A DNA stretch of 64,000 nt, from assembly GCF_019059575.1 (NCBI RefSeq), contig NW_024883463.1, forward strand, positions 1 to 64,000, given 5' to 3'. A model generated the notes under the pieces. It saw only the letters and a list, made by a program, of their open reading frames with translations, made no database searches and was not told where the DNA came from. This stretch comes from Amphibalanus amphitrite. Taxonomy: Eukaryota; Arthropoda; Thecostraca; Balanomorpha; Balanidae. This document shows positions 32,493-44,700 of the stretch, in pieces. The translations under genes and the position numbers were made by a program. Position 1 is the stretch's first letter. Each line of letters opens with the position of its first letter.

Positions 32493-33690
32493 TTAGCCGT
32501 TTTCACGACGTGCTATCCGGCGAATGCACCTGATTTGACCAAATCTGCACCTAATTTCTTTTACAGCGAATATCTTCATTTTATGAATTTATTTCAGTGT
32601 TTTAATCGATGATGCTTTCTGATAATATGACAAAGCAGGCATATAAGCAATCAGTGCAACCCTAGCCCTCGCCCGTAAACGGTGTTTTGCCACCTTCGCC
32701 CATGCAGGGGGGGGGGGTTGGTGCGACCCCCCCCCCCCTGGCGTTTGAAAACGAAACGTTGTAGAGCTTAGCAGAAAAAACCAACGGATTGCTCTCAACG
32801 AGATCTCGCGATTGGTGGTATATTTTTTGGTCCTAGTTCAACATTTGACCTACTTATGACCGGTCAAAGGTCAAATTTTCGGAAAAATTTAACTTTTTCA
32901 GATTTCCGCGCCGGTTGCGGCAAAACGGTAAGAGATATCGACTTGAAACCTTCACTATCGTGATCCTTGATCAATTCTCTATCGTTTGGTGTGTATTTCG
33001 ATGTCATAACTTTAAAAATGATGCGTTGGGAGCATCGGAAGTCGGCAAGGTCATTTGTGCATTGGGTCACGTCAGGCGTGTGACGTCACTGACCTGACCC
33101 TGACCCAAAATGAACTCCAAGAAACAACCGACGATGCCTGAAATGGATAGCAAATTCGAATTCAGGGCATCAAAATATCCCGAAAAGGCATACAAGTGCA
33201 AGAAGTCATTACAGGTTAACCGAGGTCAATGACCTTACCTTGACCTTTAGTGACCTTCAAAATGTTAACGGACATTGTGCCAATGTCAAATCAGCCAGTT
33301 GTGATTCTAAAACAATCCACCAGTGCGTCAGGTCAGTCGGCATTTATACCAATGTGAAGCAATCTCCAATTTAGCGTAAATCTGGCCGGAGGTTGTTCCC
33401 TTTATGACGTCATAACTCCGTGACCTGACATGACTTTGACAAAAAAAAGTTGCGCAAAGGATGCCCTAAAGGGTACTGAAAATTTGAGCAGGCTATCTGA
33501 AACGGTTCGGCGTGTAGCTAAGAAAAACCTCAGGGGGGGGGGGGGTTGCACCAACCCCCCCCCCCCCTACATGGGCGAGGGCTAGCTGATAGCTGCTAAG
33601 AGACACACTGAACCTGATTTTACCAAATCTGCACGTAATCTGTACCAGATGTGCACCAAATGTGCACCAGATGGCCGTCGTGAAAACGGC
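32493..33690. mobile_element. Older inverted-end element that hosts TTAA copy E
   Basis: AGCCGTTTTCACGACG at about 32494-32509 returns in reverse complement near 33674-33690. Both arms also share words such as CACCTGATTTGACCAAATCTG (left) and a related form on the right, next to the inserted element at 32662-33585. The target duplication is not clear. Confidence 0.45.
32662..33585. mobile_element. TTAA-family element, copy E, at a CTAG site
   Basis: Same family as copy D in opposite orientation, with the same end words: CGCCCGTAAACGG and CGCCCATGCAGGGG at the left, CGCCCATGTAGGGG at the right. The flanking duplication is CTAG on both sides (32662-32665 and 33582-33585) instead of TTAA. TGACGTCA-type motifs lie near 33081 and 33404. 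No coding capacity. Confidence 0.85.
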
Positions 33691-33779
33691 TTTTATCTCC
33701 TGCGGGCCATTGAGCACGCCCGTAGCCGGGTGCAGTGAATGATTTGGGGGGGGGGGCTAGGAGTGGCCGCATTGGATAG

Positions 33780-34210
33780 GGGGCACTGGATAGGCTCAGC
33801 CCCGGCGACTCACCAGGGTGCTCGCCTAGACCAATGTCTATCCCTAATTTCTATCGTCCTTCGGGCTCTGAAACGGTCTCATCAGACCGAGAGGGCCTAA
33901 CCCAACAAAACGAAGAAACAAATTCATTCCGTCTTTTGCATATTCAATAGACAGTCAAACCTTTCTCTTCCACTTGAGTGAGCCCCTGATCCGGACTGAA
34001 CGGTCACCTTCATTCGACATGAGTACATATAGCTCATGTAGGATCACAAGCCGACCATTTGCGGGGCTGGTTGGCCTGTCCACTGTGACGGGCTCAGTCC
34101 CGGCAGCACACCAGGTGGCCGCCCATACCAATGTGTTCCTTATATCCTACATATATCATCCTTCCGGCTCTATGTAAAAACGTCCAGTTAGACCGAAAGG
34201 ACCAAACCGT
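33780..34210. repeat. Diverged direct repeat pair
   Basis: The stretch 33780-33915 resembles 34085-34210 (shared words include GGCTCAG-CCCGGC, ACCAGG, CCAATGT, ATCRTCCTTC, GGCTCT, GACCGA). An upstream segment at about 33950-34010 likewise resembles 32438-32490. This is an old local duplication with no gene seen. Confidence 0.5.
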
Positions 34211-35010
34211 ACAAAGATCGATGCATCTCTGTAAATTGGAAAACAGTGTTTGAAGAGAGAGAGAGAGAGGGGGGGGGGGAGGGGAGAAAAAACGATATAC
34301 CTAAGCCCAAAAACTGACGTTACTTCAAGGGATCAAGGTACATACAGGCTGTTGGAGCCTTTCCTATTGCTCTACCTGGAAAAAAATCCCTGCTCCTACC
34401 TATCTCATCCTACTGTAGCAGCAGCCGAACGATACATATTCAGAGTTTGCATTCTTTTTCGGGGCGTTGTCGGCCCGATTTTTATCCGACCGGCATTTCT
34501 TCCGTTGCTCATATTAACTCGATGTGGCGCACGTTTGCGTGCTCTGACGGCAGCCCTTATCGATGGATAAGGGACGTTCAACGGATGACTGACAGACAAC
34601 TTATAAAGGTTACTGAAAGGAAATAATAATAAGGAAATAAATAATAAGGCGACTGAAAGGAAATATTGAGCTTCGTTTGGCGAAAGATGCATGGCAGCCT
34701 CTTTCATCAGTGCATTGCACAAAGTACCTACCTGTTTGAGAACATCAAAATACAATACATAAATTTGCAATGAACATTCTAGCACAATATCCGAAAGACA
34801 GCGGGTGCAGGGACTGGTGACTGCAATAATACATAGTAAGCTAACACTAGTTTCGCGTGGTAAAGGGCTACCTTGTAGTGCTGAGCTGCAGTCTCCACTA
34901 TGCCTTTCGAGTTATGAGCTGTTTGTCACGTGAATAAAACTTGTACCGTGTTACACAGGTGACAGGATCATCATTCGGCCACCTTCAGTTCATCAGCACA
35001 GTGGAGGATC
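34211..35010. other. Intergenic stretch
   Basis: Contains a short GA/G-rich tract at 34254-34286. Nothing else recognised. Confidence 0.4.
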
Positions 35011-37205
35011 CATATCCCTCGCGGGCCCGAGGGTTTTTCGACCCCTCCCCCGGCGATTGAGCTCCCGAACGCTTTGGGACAGAAAAGCAAAACTTTCAGT
35101 ACCTTTTCTTCCATCAATTTGACATATTCGGAAGTAAAAAGTTGGACCTAGCCGCCTTGATGACGTCACAGGGTCGATTTTGTAATTTTGTTAGATTCCC
35201 GCACGACAAACTTCGGCGTCACAGACGTGAACTTCAAATAACTGCCAGTTATAGCTGCCAAAAATGCAGTTTTAGAAATAAAGACAAATCACGAGCACGG
35301 ATGTGTAGCGTTTGACCTAGAGAGAAACCGAAAAACAGTTTTGGTGACCTCAGGTCGTTAGGTCAACGACCCCGGGTCGGTTTTTTCGCAAATAACAAAC
35401 AAAAAACGGTTCTGGAGCTACGGCAATGGTAACAACGCATTCTTCTTGTCAAGTCCCGTCGAATGATATATGTTTTGTTTGGAATATGTCTAATTTTATG
35501 TTGACCTCTCCTCACCTCGAATGACCTATGGTTAACCTTGGCACATGACAGATCGTATATGATGGATTCGGAGCCGCTGATCACGAATCTGGCATCAATT
35601 CTTTTTAATCATTCATTTAGAGCTTTAGGATGGCACAATTGTCTTAATCATGATGACTTACTTTAATCAGTGAAATAGCCTCTAGCAAGGAAACTATTCC
35701 GTGATGGTGACCTTTTAACTGCCTTGTAACGTAAGATGAACCATAAAAAGGAACCAGGTAAGCCTAAAAAAGCTTCGAAACATATTGAAACTAAGCATAC
35801 AAGATATACGAAAAAGTGCGAAGCTTGAGGTCAATTTTGAGCATGAGCTTGTCCTTGACCTTGAATGTTGAGAGCATCATCGAAACACTCAGATTCTCTT
35901 ATTTTAGTTCACACCCATTTCAGCCGGTTTTATGCATCATGCCGTCCTCTGGAGCACTTACTTTGAGATCACTACACATGTGCCGGCTTTTGTCTTTGAC
36001 CTTGACCTCTGACCTTGAAAATCGACCTGAGTTCAAAAACTTCAGGTGCTTTATGAGAAACATCTAGTAAAAACCTTTCGTTTGGTACCGCTTTTTCCGT
36101 AGCTCCTTCGACCCTCATTTACGGAGTTATACTGGGGAGGGGAAGGCGAAATACTCCCCCCCCCGGCTGCGGTGATAAGGACTATCCCCGCTGGCCCGGC
36201 CTGGATATCCGTATTGTATGGCCAGAAAAAAATTATATTTACGTCGTCAAGATAATGGTATCGATCGCAAGTCGCAACACATTGAGGCGGGAGAGGACAC
36301 TTCAGCGACATGTTTTAGCTAGGTAGCGGCACGGGGAAGTGGTGTTGGAAAGACTGTCAAACCGGAGTTATATATCCTTGGCCATACCTACCGTACGAAT
36401 GTTGTAGGTATACATCATTATACCTCATACCATTGAAGATTTCATAGGGTACGGCGACTTTTAAAGAGACCTTGACCTTGAACTATGACCTTGAACTCGG
36501 ATTTTTTTACCTTGACCTATAACCTTGACCTCGGATTTTTTTTTAATTTGCCACTTCCTCTCGTTCAGAGACAAGCACACTTGACACTGGTGGGCGAATT
36601 TTTCAAATCGGACCATAAACAAAGATTCTACAGGGTACGCAGTGTTTTGACCTCTCAGTAATCAAACGGTTTGACCTAGGAAAAAAGGTCACCATAGTTT
36701 CGAACTCAGCGTGCCATGGGCTATCTGTATACCAATTTTGAGCGAAGTCATTACTCGAATTTGAATCCGAATACGAATGCGACGCTAACTTTATGGACAT
36801 ATGGAGAGTTATTGGCAAAAATCTGTTTGTAGCCTCAAATGACCTCGGATGACCTTTCTAGAGGCTATCAGCAAAACAGACACTGGTCGTCACGGGTGGT
36901 CCAAATAAATGTGATTCTGAAATATTTGGACTGTTCCTATGCGTACACACGGATCTAGAGGCATTTTCATTTTGCTCCATAGACTTATAATGGAAAGGTC
37001 ACGCCAATGGCCTGAACCTTGGTCAAGGATATAAAAAATCCGAGATATACAAATTATAGGTGCCCTGCATGCAATCCACCAAGTTTAAAACCTCTCTGAC
37101 AAACACTGCAGGCTGGACATGATTGCAAACTTTTTAGGCTTGGTAGGTTAACTCAACCTGATGACCTGACCTGACATGACCAGACCTGGGGTCAAGCATT
37201 TCACA
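35011..37205. mobile_element. Remnants related to the TTAA family, left of the hAT nest
   Basis: The region is dense in TGACCTTGACC and AGGTCA words like the interiors of copies B and G. It shares stretches with copy B, for example CGAGATATACAAATT and GATTGCAAACTTTT near 37040-37130. G-run/C-run hairpins lie near 36129-36166. Intact ends were not found. The piece after the hAT nest (41649-41790) looks like the matching right end. Confidence 0.45.
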
Positions 37206-37229
37206 CAGGGGCGCAGCCAGGAAAAATTT

Positions 37230-37500
37230 TCGGAGGGGGCTAGAATTGGTGAGGGCGCCAATTTCGGGTCAGGAAGGCGCCGACAGCCCAACAGGTGAGG
37301 AGGGCACTGCACGGTGATGAGGGCTGCGACAGATCTGGAGGGCGCTACGTGAATAGGGCGCCGGCAAGTCAGCAAGGCGCTGCCTATGGTGGGGAGAGCG
37401 CCGGCAGGTCAGGAGGGCGCCGTATGGTGAGGATGATGCTTTACGATGAGGAGGGCACTATACGAATGAAGAGGGCGCTGACAAGTCAGGAGGGCACTGC
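37230..37500. repeat. GAGGGCGC minisatellite, first part
   Basis: Degenerate units of about 20 bases, typically AGGAGGGCGCTGACAGGTC-like. The array resumes at 38513 after the TTAA element, so that element jumped into an existing array. Confidence 0.8.
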
Positions 37501-38512
37501 TTAACCCGCGCACCGACGGGGGGGGCGGATATCCGCCCCCCCTGAGGTTTTTCGCGGATAGCGGGAAAACCGCGGCGCGTAGCGCCGCGAAATTTGGTAT
37601 GACTATTCTCTCATCAATTTTACACATGGTGTGCAAGTTTGAACCTCCTAACTTTTAAGGTCAGGTCACCAGGTCACTTTGAATGACCCAACCTCAAGTC
37701 ACTTTTTTGCAACTTTGTCACCGTGCCAGAGCTACAGTAGATGTCGGAGGCCTTTGAAAGTCGCAGGATGTTATTAGGTCATTAGTAGCTACAATTTGTA
37801 TATCTCGGAATTTTGATTTCGGTGACCTAAGGTCAGGTCAATTTCGCGACCTCCCCATTATAAGTCAATGGGGGAAAAATCAACTCCCTGTTTTTACCAC
37901 TAAAACGGGTCGGAATGGCCCCATATACCATACATGACTTCACATACGATCAACCTTCACTACCTTGAGGTCTGTTTTGCTGTTGGGCAGCTGTAAGGTC
38001 ATGTGACGTCATCAAAGGTCACCAAAGGTTTTTTGCCAATAACTCCTTACAGGAACAAGATACAGCCGCGCGGATGGTCTCATTGTGTTCAGCTCGTCAA
38101 GACGCATCGAATGATATACATGATGACCTCGAGGTCACGTGACCTGAGGTCAACCTTTGACCTTGACCTTTCGAGGTCAACATATATATCATTCGATGCG
38201 GATTGACGAGAGGATCACGATGATGCCCTTAGTTTGTTCCTATCTTGACTACTTCGAAAGTTATTCGAGAAAAACCCTCTCCATATCTAGCGCCGCCATT
38301 TTGACTTTTTCGACCCCTGTGACGTCATCTTTGACCTGACCTGAAAATGACCTTAGTAAAAAATGTAGACCTTGTCCGTGTGTATCCGATGCCGTTTACC
38401 GCTTGTCGCTATCTTGCTTCGTTCTCGAGATCTCAGGGGGGGGCGGTCATCCGCCCCCCCCCCCCCCCGTCGGTACTAAGTTGGCGCAGACCCCCGTCGG
38501 TGCGCGGGTTAA
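37501..38512. mobile_element. TTAA-family element, copy G
   Basis: TTAA at 37501-37504 and 38509-38512. The word ACCGACGGGGG appears once at the left and twice at the right. G-run/C-run hairpins lie near both ends, and a GC palindrome (GCGGCGCGTAGCGCCGC) at about 37570. The interior is almost identical to copy B in reverse, yet its end words are completely different. TGACGTCA lies near 38004 and 38321. Confidence 0.88.
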
Positions 38513-39178
38513 AGAGGAGGGCACGGACAGGTGAGGAAGACGATGTACGGTCAGGAGACCGCCTACAGCTCAGGAGGGCCCTCTACGGCGAAAAAGGCAC
38601 CGACTTGTTAAGAGGGCGCTAAACGCAGAGGGCAGTGGTCTGGAGGGCATTGTATGGTTAGGAGGCCGCTATACAGTGAAGAGGCCGGCGACAGGTCAGT
38701 AGGGCGCTGTACGGTGAGGAGGGCGCTATAATACGATAAGGAGGGCACTGACAGGTCAGGAGGGCACCGGCAAGTGTGGAGGGCGCAGACAGATCAGGAG
38801 GATGTTGTGTGGTAAAGACCATGAAGGCGCCGACTGGTCAGCCCAGAGGGCGCCGAATGTGAAAAGGGCGCCGCCAGGCCATAAAAGGGCTGAATGGCGA
38901 GAAGGGCGCCGAACAGGCAGAAGGCCGCTGAAGATGAGGAGGGCGCTAGATGTTGAGGAGATTGGGGGTGGATATCCGGCAGTTCAGGATTGTGGGTGCA
39001 TCTTCACCCACAAAGAGCTATTAAATTGTAAACCTGGGCGCCAGTGCCGCATGGTGTACCACAATGGCTTACCGTTGAGGGCGCCTAGAGTGCTGGACAT
39101 TAGAAAGGCTCCTTCGGCGCCCCGAAATGATCGTGGAAGGCGCCAAGGGCGCCTTCGGCGCCCTGGATGACGGCGCCT
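38513..39178. repeat. GAGGGCGC minisatellite, second part
   Basis: Continuation of the array at 37230-37500 with the same unit, becoming more degenerate toward the right. Frames through it are repetitive and not gene-like. Confidence 0.75.
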
Positions 39179-41593
39179 GCTAGATTCACTGGCGGTCGCA
39201 GGGGGGGGGGGCCACGGGGGCCATGGCCCCCCCTTTGGTGCTGAAAGGTGGGGCCATACTATCTTTTGGCCCCACCTTTCAGATCGAACAAAAGTCCTAG
39301 AAAAGCTTTTCGTATGTTTCATTTTCTTTCTTGCGCCATCAAAGGACGTAAATTTCACTCATGAGTGGGCTCAGTTTCGCATTCTGTCAATTTGGCGGTC
39401 AGCGTCGCTGGCACCGGTTCACGAGTATGGCCGGATCTTATATGGAATATCAGCGTGGGTTTACTTGAGGCTCTCGTAGGCCCAGCATTCAGCAATGGCT
39501 GGCATGAGAGTCTGAGACCCTCTTCGGCAGTGGCGGGTGGGCCCTGCTAAAGGAGATTGGCTCCAAGACACTAAAGTAAGACCTCATGGGTTGGTGCTGT
39601 GCACCTCAGAAGCCCGGTGGTGACGCCGTATGCCGGCTTGGTTTCTTAAGGATTAGCGTGGGACCTCCGGGGCCTGCATAGAGTTTGCATGAGCTAGTAT
39701 GTAATCTCAGAGGCATGTGTGTAATGTGTACACAGTGGCGGTCGCGGGGGCCGGGGGGGGGGGCATCAGGGCCATGCCCCCAAAGGTCAATAAAGGGGGC
39801 CATCATATCATGTCCCCCCCTCAAACAACCAATGGGCCCCCATATAGGTGTATGGGGCCCTGGCAATTATTCGATCGTCACGAGGCTAAAAAACCCACGC
39901 CCAGCTATTAATATAGCTTCCACACCGGTCTTTGAACGTCCTACACTGACCTCTGAGGGAACTTCAGTGGCGGTCAAGCGCCTACGTTGACCGCTAAGAG
40001 CCTACATCAACCTCTGAGGCCCCACATCTGGCCTATGAGGGCCCCTAACCGGCCTCAGTGGTCCCAACCGGCGTCTGAGGGTCTCACACCGGTCTCCGGT
40101 GGCCTTATTTCTGTCTCTGGTGTCCCAAGACGAACCTTTAGGTGCCAATAAGGGCCCCGCACTGGCTGCTGAAGACCCGATGCCGGCCTCTAAGGGTCTG
40201 CATTGGCCTCTGAGGAGGGCCCATCTTGGCCTTCAGGGCATATTTTAAGGCACTTACTGCGTCCCATTTTGGGACGCAGCCCCCTCGCCCTGGGACGTAG
40301 CCCCTGCTAATTTGACCCACTGCGTCCCTGACCTGTCCCGTTCCCTGACCTGTGCCCTGCTGTCTGCCCTGACCTGTACCCAGCCTTCCCTCTAAAATGT
40401 CCTGTGCCATGCCCTGCAACCTGCTGTGCCCTACTTTCTGCCCTCCTCAGTGCCCTACTCTGTTCCTTGCCCTGTGCCCTTAGTCGTAGCACGTGCCCTC
40501 TGCTCAACTTTGGGACGCAGTAAAAATTTGTTAAAATATACCCTGTTGGCCTTTGAGGGCCCTCTGCTGGCCTCTGGGGTCCAACGACGGCTCATGCCGG
40601 TCTTTAAGGGCCCCACGCTGACCTCTGAGGGCCCATGCTGGCCTGTAATGAGTAAGGACCCACATTAGCTTCTGAGAGCCCAACTCGGTCTCTGATGGTC
40701 TCAAACTACTGGCCTTTGTAGTTTGCAGGCCCTGTACTGGTCTCTGAGGGCCCTAAACTAGCCTCTACATGAAAACATACATGGGTGGGTTTCTGAAGAT
40801 CAGAGGGCTCACGCAGTCTCCGGCACAGCCTTACGTTGGTCCTGATCGAGATTGCTTTACGTCCTGATGGTCCCGCGCGGCGCGCTGATTCCCTCATATT
40901 TCGAGGTCGGGACCCCATGAGCCGGTGTGGGTCCTGGGGCTGGCAGAGACTGATGAAGTCCTTAGGGCTCAGGGCCAGTCTTTTTAGCAGTAGGACTAGG
41001 CAGGTTGAGTGAGCCCCAACAGAGCCGTTGCGAAGCCCCGCAGGAGTCGCGCGCGGCCCTCAGATGCCAATTCTGAAAGCTCGGAACCTGTGGGGGTCTC
41101 CAGAGGCCGGTGTACCTACTCTCTCCCGCCGCCACACAACTAGGTACCTATATGAGTAAATGTCATAGTCTAAAAATGCTCTCTGGGTTTCACATGCTTG
41201 TTCAAAGCAAGAGGTATCTGTACTTTTTAGCAAGATGTATCTGTACTTTTCCGAATTGTTTTATAGTGGTAAGGTCATGAATCCGCGTGCCTGACCTTCC
41301 AGTATACCTATGCTTCACCGATCCGTCGTCATGGACGGTGCAGCGGCCCGACCGGTGGGCACACCGTGAGACGGTAAATGGAACTGGTGATTTTGCCTTA
41401 AATTGAGCTCAAAGATTTCACGCAAGAATGAGATGGATGAAGCATAAGTAATGCCAACTGTGCGGCGCCTCGTGGACGTAAAAAATTAGCCGATCACCCC
41501 CCCCCCCCTCCCGGTGACGGAAAATGTTATGTCCCGCGAGCGTGACTTTGGCCCCCCCTTTTGCTAGCGGCTGCGACCGCCAGTGGCTAGATT
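39179..41593. mobile_element. hAT-type element 2, nested in element 1
   Basis: GCTAGATT duplicated at 39179-39186 and 41586-41593 encloses 39187-41585 with inverted ends CACTGGCGGTCGCAG. A similar end sequence, CAGTGGCGGTCGCGGGGG, occurs alone at 39733 and may mark a further broken relative. The body includes a degenerate array of GGCCTCTGAGGGCCC-like units (about 39940-40230 and 40546-40780). No transposase. Confidence 0.88.
40226..40553. mobile_element. hAT-type MITE 3, nested in element 2
   Basis: TTGGCCTT duplicated at 40226-40233 and 40546-40553 encloses a 312-base element (40234-40545). Its ends are CAGGGYATATTTTAA, with ACTGCGTCCCA further in on both sides. The interior is rich in TGCCCTG/CTGACCTGT words. 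It interrupts the GGCCTCTGAGG array of element 2. Confidence 0.88.
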
Positions 41594-41648
41594 TGGAAGG
41601 GGCTAAAGCCCAGTGTGCCCCCCCCTTGGCTGCGCCCCTGATTTCACA

Positions 41649-41790
41649 CATTGTTCAACATTGATGTACATCAAGCTACTTCAAGTTGCGCGGCGCTACG
41701 CGTCGCGGTTTTTATTCACACGCAAAAAAAAAAACGCGACAGGGTGGTAACATATGCCCCCCCCCCCCACTGAGGTGAAGGTTAAGGGTT
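41649..41790. mobile_element. Right-end remnant of an older TTAA-family element
   Basis: A GC palindrome (GCGCGGCGCTACGCGTCGCG) near 41688, a C-run at 41758-41770 and GGGTTAA at 41786-41792 fit the right end of the family. The hAT nest inserted just inside it. Confidence 0.45.
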
Positions 41791-44700
41791 AAATAAGAGA
41801 TCATGGAGAAGAAAAGCGTCGAAATATACTTAATCTTTCAGCTGTTATACGCCCCTAGCTGAGCTGCAATTTGAAACGATCAGATTTCAGCGATTATTTT
41901 GAATCCGAATCTAATACCAGCTTCACGAACATCTCGGAATCAGCTGTTTCAAGGCCAGCGTAATGTGTTTGTGACGCAAGGTGACAGACGGAATCACGGG
42001 AAGCGTCAAGGGAAACGGTTACTGTGAGTGAATTCTGCTAACTTTTCCAAGCTTGTTTATTTTTTTACTTATTAGAGTTGCTTGTTGTGTGGCTTGTTGC
42101 ATTTGAGGTGTACCAGAGAAGGTGAGCACCTCCATTTATCTTGTTTTAGAAGTGGTGCTTTCGTCTCGGGAGCTTTTCCAGAATCCTTTGTCTTGGATGA
42201 TTGTCCTAAGACAGCTAGGCATCGGAGTAATGTGATGCTTAGCCCTATCTAAAATGACTTATTATTCCTTGGATTTTCAAAATTTAAATCAATTTCTATC
42301 AGCCTAAGTACCAATGTTTTAGATGTCCTCATTCCTTTGTTGTAATGGTAACCTGAACACCAATGATGTGTAAACCCACCCACTGTGACTGGCTTATGCT
42401 GATTTTTTGCACTATGGCAAATGCAGTCGTTTTTTTTTATGAAAAACACTTCAATTTGCTGGAAAGCTGCAATTTATGTGCTATTTTATTACAAGTTTAT
42501 AATGAATTACTACATGAAATGGGAATCATTTATTCGGAAGGTCAACTGTTGAAGGCCAGCTGTCAGTACTCAGTACCTATTGTTTTTTGGTCTGTTGTCT
42601 TGTGCTACTTTTACTGCTTGCTTTTTTTTACAAGTTCCAGCTACTTATTTTAATGAAATTTATACATGGCTCGGCAAAATCTTCCTTTTGCACCTGATTC
42701 AAAAATGATAAGAAACCAAGCTATATTGGCAAAAACTACATATTAACCTAGAAAATTGTTCAAACAATCATTTACCTACTCCTAAAGGAGCAGGTACACT
42801 TCAAGCAGAAATAACAAAACTTAATCTAACCTGACCTAACCTTACCTAACATAATCACCTTGCCTGAAATCTGAATCAATAGGTGGTTGGGTGTAACTTA
42901 TAAATGTTTTGTGTAAAAGCATCATAAGTATTGATTTGTTGTGTGATCTCACTTTTTAAGCTTAGAGGGATACCTATGTTCTTTCATTTCATGTTCTTAT
43001 TTTGCCAATTTATCCATTTTTAGAGTGTGCCAACTACTATTGCCAAAAGAGGAAATGACCCATGGCTCTGTTAAAGCTATTTGCATGTTCTAAATTGTTC
43101 TGAGCTGGGCATACCTAGAGTGTAGAACAATTTGTCAAGTCTTACCTACCATTCAATTGGTTTTCTTATTTGTATTTCATCGCCAGCTTGTTTGGTTTTT
43201 GAAATAGAGTAGAGGCTCAGCCGATCAGCTCAAACCTACTGCAAAAGGTAGGCACTAAGATGGATATTATATTTTTTGCTGCATTTTGAAAACATTTTTA
43301 TAACTTTGGTGGCTTGCATAATGAATACCATCTTAATGAAGGATGGAAAGAATGTCATAAAATTAGAATTGACTGACAAATATGATTTGTTTTTATCTTA
43401 GTAAGAAAAACTACTTGCACTTGTCTAACTTGTGTAGGTACTTTTGTTGTAGACTGACCAAGCAACCCATACTCAGATCCAACATTTTATTTGATATGCC
43501 AGTGAATGTGCTACCTATTTGTCATTTTTAATAGCCCCTGTCCCAGACTTGCTTTCCATTTCAAACCATGTTCTTTTAGGTAAATGAGCCATATCCAATG
43601 CATATGGCATATCTTGCTTTGAACAGAAGTGAGAGAAATGTTTGCTTCAATATTTGCTGAAAGTGCTAAAACAGCTATTTGCAATGTGCTTACAATATTT
43701 TGCAATGTCTATCATATAAGATTGTTTGGTAGTCCTAGCCTTCCTTCCAAAAGGGATTCACTCCATAGTCCATATGGGCTGAACTTTGAAATAGGAGGGA
43801 TACCTACCTACTATGGACATCAAACCCCTTGAGACCCCACTTTTTTGCGATAATTTTTAAATGCGTCAACTCTCGTTGACAATATTCTGGCAATGTGTGT
43901 TTTAGAACCTGCCGAAACTTTTATTACTAAGGTATTTTGACGCCAAACGATTATGAAAGGTACTTCTCATTCACTCATAATGTTAAATTTCACGGAACGA
44001 ATCTGCTGTTAGGGTAGAGGCTACGCGCTCATGGGGCGGAGCCATGCAATGACGTCAGCGCTAAGCTCCTCCCTACCCCTCCGGCGCTCCTTGCCCGGCG
44101 ACCGGTCACTCGCGTCTCTCGCTCCATTCAGGCTTGATGGTGGGCGGTAGCTGGTAGCGGTAGCGGGCGCTGGTAGATGGCATTTAGAGCAGATGGCGCT
44201 GGTGGCGGGGCTCGAGTGTGGCCGAGCGCAAGCCTCTGCCCGGGCCTGAATTGACCTTAGCATTACGAGTGAATGAGAAGTACCTTCCATAATCTTTTGG
44301 CGTCAAAATACCTTAGTAATAAAAGTTTCGGCAGGTTCTGAAACATACATTGCCAGAATATTGTCAACGAAAGTTGACGCATTTAAAAATTATCGCAAAA
44401 AAGTGGGGTCTCAAGGGGTTTGACGTTCATAGTAGCTGCATGTGGTCATGAACTACACTGCCTACATGTGACTTCTAAATGTAGTTAAGCCTGTGTCTTA
44501 TATGAGCTAAATGTGTACTAGATTTCAGCATGTTTTATCTTACTTTGATTGTGCCAGCCTAAAAGTTTGATGCATAGGATCTTCTCCTAGGTTAGGATTG
44601 AAAAATCCTGACTGGCCTAGCACTGTTGTGGGCTGCATGTAGCCCCACCCAATCAGGGCTGCTAAAATAGGACCCTGCTCACTGCTGATCACTGGGTGCC

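Larger units (their letters stand above)
37198..41648. mobile_element. hAT-type element 1 with 8-bp target duplication
   Basis: ATTTCACA occurs directly before and directly after the element (37198-37205 and 41641-41648). The element runs 37206-41640 with inverted ends CAGGGGCGCAGCCA. An 8-bp duplication and CAGGGGCG ends are hallmarks of hAT transposons. It carries no transposase. Its own body is mostly a degenerate minisatellite of roughly 20-base units rich in GAGGGCGC (about 37230-37500 and 38513-39180), split by a TTAA element and a second hAT element. Confidence 0.9.

Noticed and set aside
39733-39780. Third CAGTGGCGGTCGC end, considered as another complete hAT element
   Set aside because: No matching opposite end followed by the expected 8-bp duplicate of TGTGTACA was found.
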